Source of the DNA: UBA6623 sp965238125
Lineage (GTDB): Bacteria > Acidobacteriota > Terriglobia > Bryobacterales > UBA6623
DNA length: 64,000 nucleotides
Assembly (NCBI GenBank): GCA_965238125.1
Contig: OZ250179.1
Location: 1,736,001 to 1,800,000 of the forward strand
Direction of reading: 5' to 3'
The translations under genes were made by a program, and so were the position numbers. Below, in pieces: positions 61,245-64,000 of this stretch; the stretch's first letter is position 1, and each line of letters begins with the position of its first letter. The notes below the pieces were generated by a model, which was given only the letters and a program-made list of their open reading frames with translations, did not search any database and was not told the origin of the DNA.

Positions 61245-63806
61245 TCAGTCTATGTATCCCAAACTCCGCAGCCGCGTCAGCTCCTGGTCGCTCATGCCCT
61301 CGAGGGACTCGGCTCCCGGTAGCTCCACGGCACCCGCTAGTTGCCGCCGCTCTTCCAGAACGGGTTTGAGGCGTTCGACAATCTCGGGATGATCCGCGGC
61401 GAGGTCGTCGAGGTCGAGTCGGTCTGTTCCGTGGTCGAAGAGTTCGAATTCGGGGCCGTCATCGTTTCTCTTCGTATGCCGAATCAACTTCCAGCCGTCG
61501 TGGATCACGGCGAAGGACTCCGTGTTGTACGGTATCGGCCCACCGCCGCGCTCGGTGGTGTTCTTTTCGACAAAAGCGCCGCGGGGCTCCCATCCACGGT
61601 CCGCGGCCGCCTCGGCGAGATCCGCGCCCTCTCCGCCCCCGGCGTCACGAGCGGCGGCCATGAGTCCGACCAGGCTCTGGCCTTGGAGGTTGTCGGGCGC
61701 CTGCAAGCCGCTCAATTCGAGCACGGTCGGCATGACGTCGATGCTCCGCACGGTTTCGCCGATCACCAGCCCCTCGGGGACGAACGACGGCCCGTGGAAA
61801 ATCAGCGGAACATTGGCCAGCTCGCCGTAGACCGTCTGTCCGTGTAACATCAGGCCGTGCTCGTGGAAGCCCTCGCCATGGTCGGAGGTCAACACGAACA
61901 GTGTCTTGTCGTCGAGATCCAGTTCCCGCAGGCGCTCCATGAGTCGGGCGATCTCGGCGTCCATGCCCCGAATCGAGCCGTCGTACCAGCCTTTCGTGTA
62001 GGACATGAACTGTTCTCGATCGACGCCGGAAGCCTTCAATTCTTCGAGCGAGGGTGTGATCTCCCAGCGGTCTCTGGGGTGCTTGATGGCTTTCTTGACC
62101 TTTTCGACGTTCTTGTCGTGCTGCTCGCGGAACTTCGGGTCGGACCAAATCGTGCTGTACGGACGCCGCGGTTCGACCGGCGTGTGAGGATCGAGAACGT
62201 GCAGAAACACAAAGAAGGGCTCGTCTCGATGCACTTCGAGCCACTCGCTGAGTCGGTCGACAAAGGGGCGGGCGCTCTTGTTCCAGAAATCTCCCCACTC
62301 GAGAGAACCCGGTTCATGCAGCTCTTCGTAGCCTTGGTGGAGGTTCGCCGACTTCCCGGTAAAGCCGTTCGCTGAAAAACTCAACGTCGCGTATCCCGCG
62401 CCGCGGAAGACCTCGGCCAGTGTGACGGCGGCGGGGGGAAGCAGGTCCGCCATGTCCAGCACGCGGTGGGAACTCGGGTACAGCGAAGTCATCAATGTGG
62501 TTGCCGACGTTTTGGTCCAGGTGGCTTGGGAAATGTTGTCTTTGAAGACCGCGCCCCGGGACGCCAAGCGCGTCAGCGCGGGGGCCGTCTCTCGTTCGTA
62601 GCCCCACGGTTGCAGATGATCCCGGCGCAAGGTGTCGGCCATCATCAAGATGACTCCTTGAGGCCTGGCGTTCTCCCGGACCAGATCCGCCGCGGCGTTT
62701 CCCTCGTCTCGAGCGGGCACTCCGCCGCGAGCACGGATCGCCGGGCCGCCCCAAATACCCAACATGCCGGGCTCGTCCCCCGATACCGAAAGCTGCAAGC
62801 TGACCTCGCGGCCGGCATAGGCGGCCAGCTCAACCGGGGCGGCTTCCCAGCGATCCGGAGTGGTGATCGTGCGTTCAAGCAGCACGTCTCCATTCGCCGG
62901 GTCCGTGTCCGGGGAGGCCGCCCGCACGGAAAACGTCACCGGCGATTCTTCGAGGGTTCCCAGGTGCAGATCAAGCCACGGGTTCCCGCGGAGGTCCAGA
63001 TCGAAGGTGATCGACTCGGGTGAGCGCGCGACGAGGGTCTCGCGAAAGATGTTGCCCATGCCGTGCCAGCCGACTCCCGCCGGTATGCGGCTCAGGTGTT
63101 GTTTGAGCGTGACAACGCGGACGGATTCCATTTCGAAATCAGCGCCGGCAACGTCGGTCGGCCGAATCATCAATTTGCGGAGCCATTGAAGTTGGAAGGG
63201 CCGGCGCGGCCGCAGGGTCAGGGTGTGCAGGTCTCCCGGTATGATCGGACTTGCCAGCGGCCAGGGTTGGGTCAGGGGTTCGGCCCATTCTAGGACTCTC
63301 TTGAAGTCGATGTCCTGCTCGCCCGCGCTCCGGGCCATCATATTGGCGCCCCGGCTGACGCGCATCCGGACTTCAACCGCATGCAGCAGGTCGGCCGTGT
63401 CGAGCACCTCCTCCAGCTGGACCCAGATAATCGGGAAATCCGTCGTCGAACGGCCGCGCAGACTCCCGTCACGCACCTCGAGGCCGCTGACGCCGACACC
63501 GGCTTTCCAGCCGAGCATCGCCGGCGCGCCTTCCTCGATCTCGCCAAAGTTCCACGAGCCGGTCGTGTCGACCGGTGCGATCTTCGTCGGCGTGCCTTGG
63601 ACCATGTCTTCTCGAAACTCGTCGATCAGACGGATGACGCCTTCCGACGGCCCGCCACCGCAACCGCTCAACAGGGCGACGGAAAAAACCGCGGCGAGAG
63701 CAAGTGCTTCGGAGGAAACGCCACGCGCGCCGAGCCGGGCGGATCTCATGCGCCGCCTCGGAACTTTAGCCGAATGTTGCGAGGAGCAGTAACGCTTGAA
63801 AGCCAT
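61245..63806 (-). CDS. Sulfatase-like (alkaline phosphatase superfamily) lipoprotein, second paralogue with atypical active site
   Basis: 853 aa. ATG 63806 has GAAGGAGGCCAC upstream and is preferred over ATG 63749. The lipoprotein signal ends in ALLSGC near residue 49. It shares the N-terminal beta-rich region (VSLQLSVSGDEPGMLGIWGG) and the sulfatase fold with the gene at 13949: MMADTLRRDHLQPWGYERET, FFVFLHVLDPHTPVEPRRPY, FVLTSDHGEGFHEHGLMLHG and ELFDHGTDRLDLDDLAADHP. The site normally C/S-x-P-x-R reads S434-A-T-T-L, losing Pro and Arg. Conservation of the rest argues for a functional but non-sulfatase enzyme such as a phosphohydrolase. Presumed membrane-anchored, periplasmic or external. Confidence 0.86.
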   Translation of the reverse strand: MAFKRYCSSQHSAKVPRRRMRSARLGARGVSSEALALAAVFSVALLSGCGGGPSEGVIRLIDEFREDMVQGTPTKIAPVDTTGSWNFGEIEEGAPAMLGWKAGVGVSGLEVRDGSLRGRSTTDFPIIWVQLEEVLDTADLLHAVEVRMRVSRGANMMARSAGEQDIDFKRVLEWAEPLTQPWPLASPIIPGDLHTLTLRPRRPFQLQWLRKLMIRPTDVAGADFEMESVRVVTLKQHLSRIPAGVGWHGMGNIFRETLVARSPESITFDLDLRGNPWLDLHLGTLEESPVTFSVRAASPDTDPANGDVLLERTITTPDRWEAAPVELAAYAGREVSLQLSVSGDEPGMLGIWGGPAIRARGGVPARDEGNAAADLVRENARPQGVILMMADTLRRDHLQPWGYERETAPALTRLASRGAVFKDNISQATWTKTSATTLMTSLYPSSHRVLDMADLLPPAAVTLAEVFRGAGYATLSFSANGFTGKSANLHQGYEELHEPGSLEWGDFWNKSARPFVDRLSEWLEVHRDEPFFVFLHVLDPHTPVEPRRPYSTIWSDPKFREQHDKNVEKVKKAIKHPRDRWEITPSLEELKASGVDREQFMSYTKGWYDGSIRGMDAEIARLMERLRELDLDDKTLFVLTSDHGEGFHEHGLMLHGQTVYGELANVPLIFHGPSFVPEGLVIGETVRSIDVMPTVLELSGLQAPDNLQGQSLVGLMAAARDAGGGEGADLAEAAADRGWEPRGAFVEKNTTERGGGPIPYNTESFAVIHDGWKLIRHTKRNDDGPEFELFDHGTDRLDLDDLAADHPEIVERLKPVLEERRQLAGAVELPGAESLEGMSDQELTRLRSLGYID

Positions 63807-63880
63807 GTGGCCTCCTTCTCCCGAGTGCGTACCACGATGTCCGACTCAGGGCCGCGAAGAAACGGGGACTGCCCGCATCT

Positions 63881-64000
63881 TGAGCCGCGAAGCGGCGGCG
63901 GGAATTTAGCCCAGGGTGGAGCCGAAGGCGAAACCCCGGGTACGGAATCAATTCAGGTTGAGCCCTGAAAGGGCGGCAGGAACGCATCACGACACCCATT
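63881..64000. repeat. Hairpin-rich repeat at the right window edge
   Basis: GCCGCGAAGCGGC, GCCCAGGGTGGAGCCGAAGGCGAAACCCCGGGT-type and AGCCCTGAAAGGGC blocks are short complementary stems in a row, upstream of the sulfatase-like gene. This resembles the modular palindromic repeats seen inside the window. It may continue beyond position 64000. Confidence 0.55.

Noticed and set aside
1..64000. CRISPR array, prophage or tRNA/rRNA genes
   Set aside because: No regularly spaced short repeats, no phage structural or integrase genes and no cloverleaf-like sequence were noticed by eye; a tRNA scan could not be run.

Overview
The window is a 64-kb, GC-rich stretch of a free-living Gram-negative bacterial chromosome. 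The best guess is Acidobacteriota of the Bryobacterales/Solibacter type. Pointers are three DUF1501 + DUF1549/DUF1553 (planctomycete-type cytochrome) modules, a secreted carboxypeptidase-regulatory-like protein fused in an operon to ccmA-ccmB, a short PilZ-like protein, DUF6526, UnbV/ASPIC and DUF1080 proteins. Planctomycetota is the main alternative, because the DUF1501/DUF1553 pairs are also abundant there. No rRNA, tRNA, phage or CRISPR array was recognised.

Layout. 1-3.4 kb: the 3' part of a DUF1080 hydrolase gene and a large alkaline-phosphatase-superfamily gene carrying two in-frame TAG codons. 3.5-10.1 kb: an insertion-sequence zone. A frameshifted IS1380-family element is itself interrupted by an IS630-family element, a second IS630-family element splits a MinD/ParA-like ATPase gene, and a third abuts the 3' remnant of a Gfo/Idh/MocA oxidoreductase gene. 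10.3-16.4 kb: two tandem glutamine synthetases, a DUF6526 membrane protein and a sulfatase-like lipoprotein. 16.4-20.3 kb: a frameshifted secreted-protein gene, a third near-identical IS630 copy, an alpha/beta hydrolase and a Phd/VapB-VapC toxin-antitoxin pair. 20.6-28.2 kb: a methyltransferase, a PilZ-like protein, the replication/repair operon dnaX-ybaB-recR, and a methyltransferase overlapping a large membrane protein.

29-44.6 kb: two DUF1501/DUF1553 modules around a HAD phosphatase, a solitary ABC-type ATPase, a UMF1-type MFS transporter and an enolase-superfamily sugar-acid dehydratase, followed by a CRTAC1/UnbV lipoprotein. 44.7-50.6 kb: an IS110 remnant, a sugar-isomerase-like protein, a cupin-like protein, a radical SAM/SPASM + Asp/Glu-racemase-like pair, and mobA. 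50.8-54.3 kb: the carboxypeptidase-regulatory-like/ccmA/ccmB operon (cytochrome c biogenesis or a related export function) and galU. 54.4-64 kb: a third DUF1501/DUF1549 module, a DUF899 protein, trkH, and a second sulfatase-like lipoprotein paralogous to the one at 14-16 kb.

Functionally the window combines housekeeping functions (nitrogen assimilation, replication clamp loading, recombination, UDP-glucose, K+ uptake) with a surface or periplasmic toolkit for sugars and esters. The main non-genic content is repeats. Several families of long palindromic, multi-hairpin elements recur between genes. One, with outer arm GTGGCGTGAGC..., occurs as three full copies and one half copy in both orientations. 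A separate 250-bp element has 45-bp terminal inverted repeats and no ORF. These repeats and the twice-amber-interrupted phosphatase gene are the least ordinary features.
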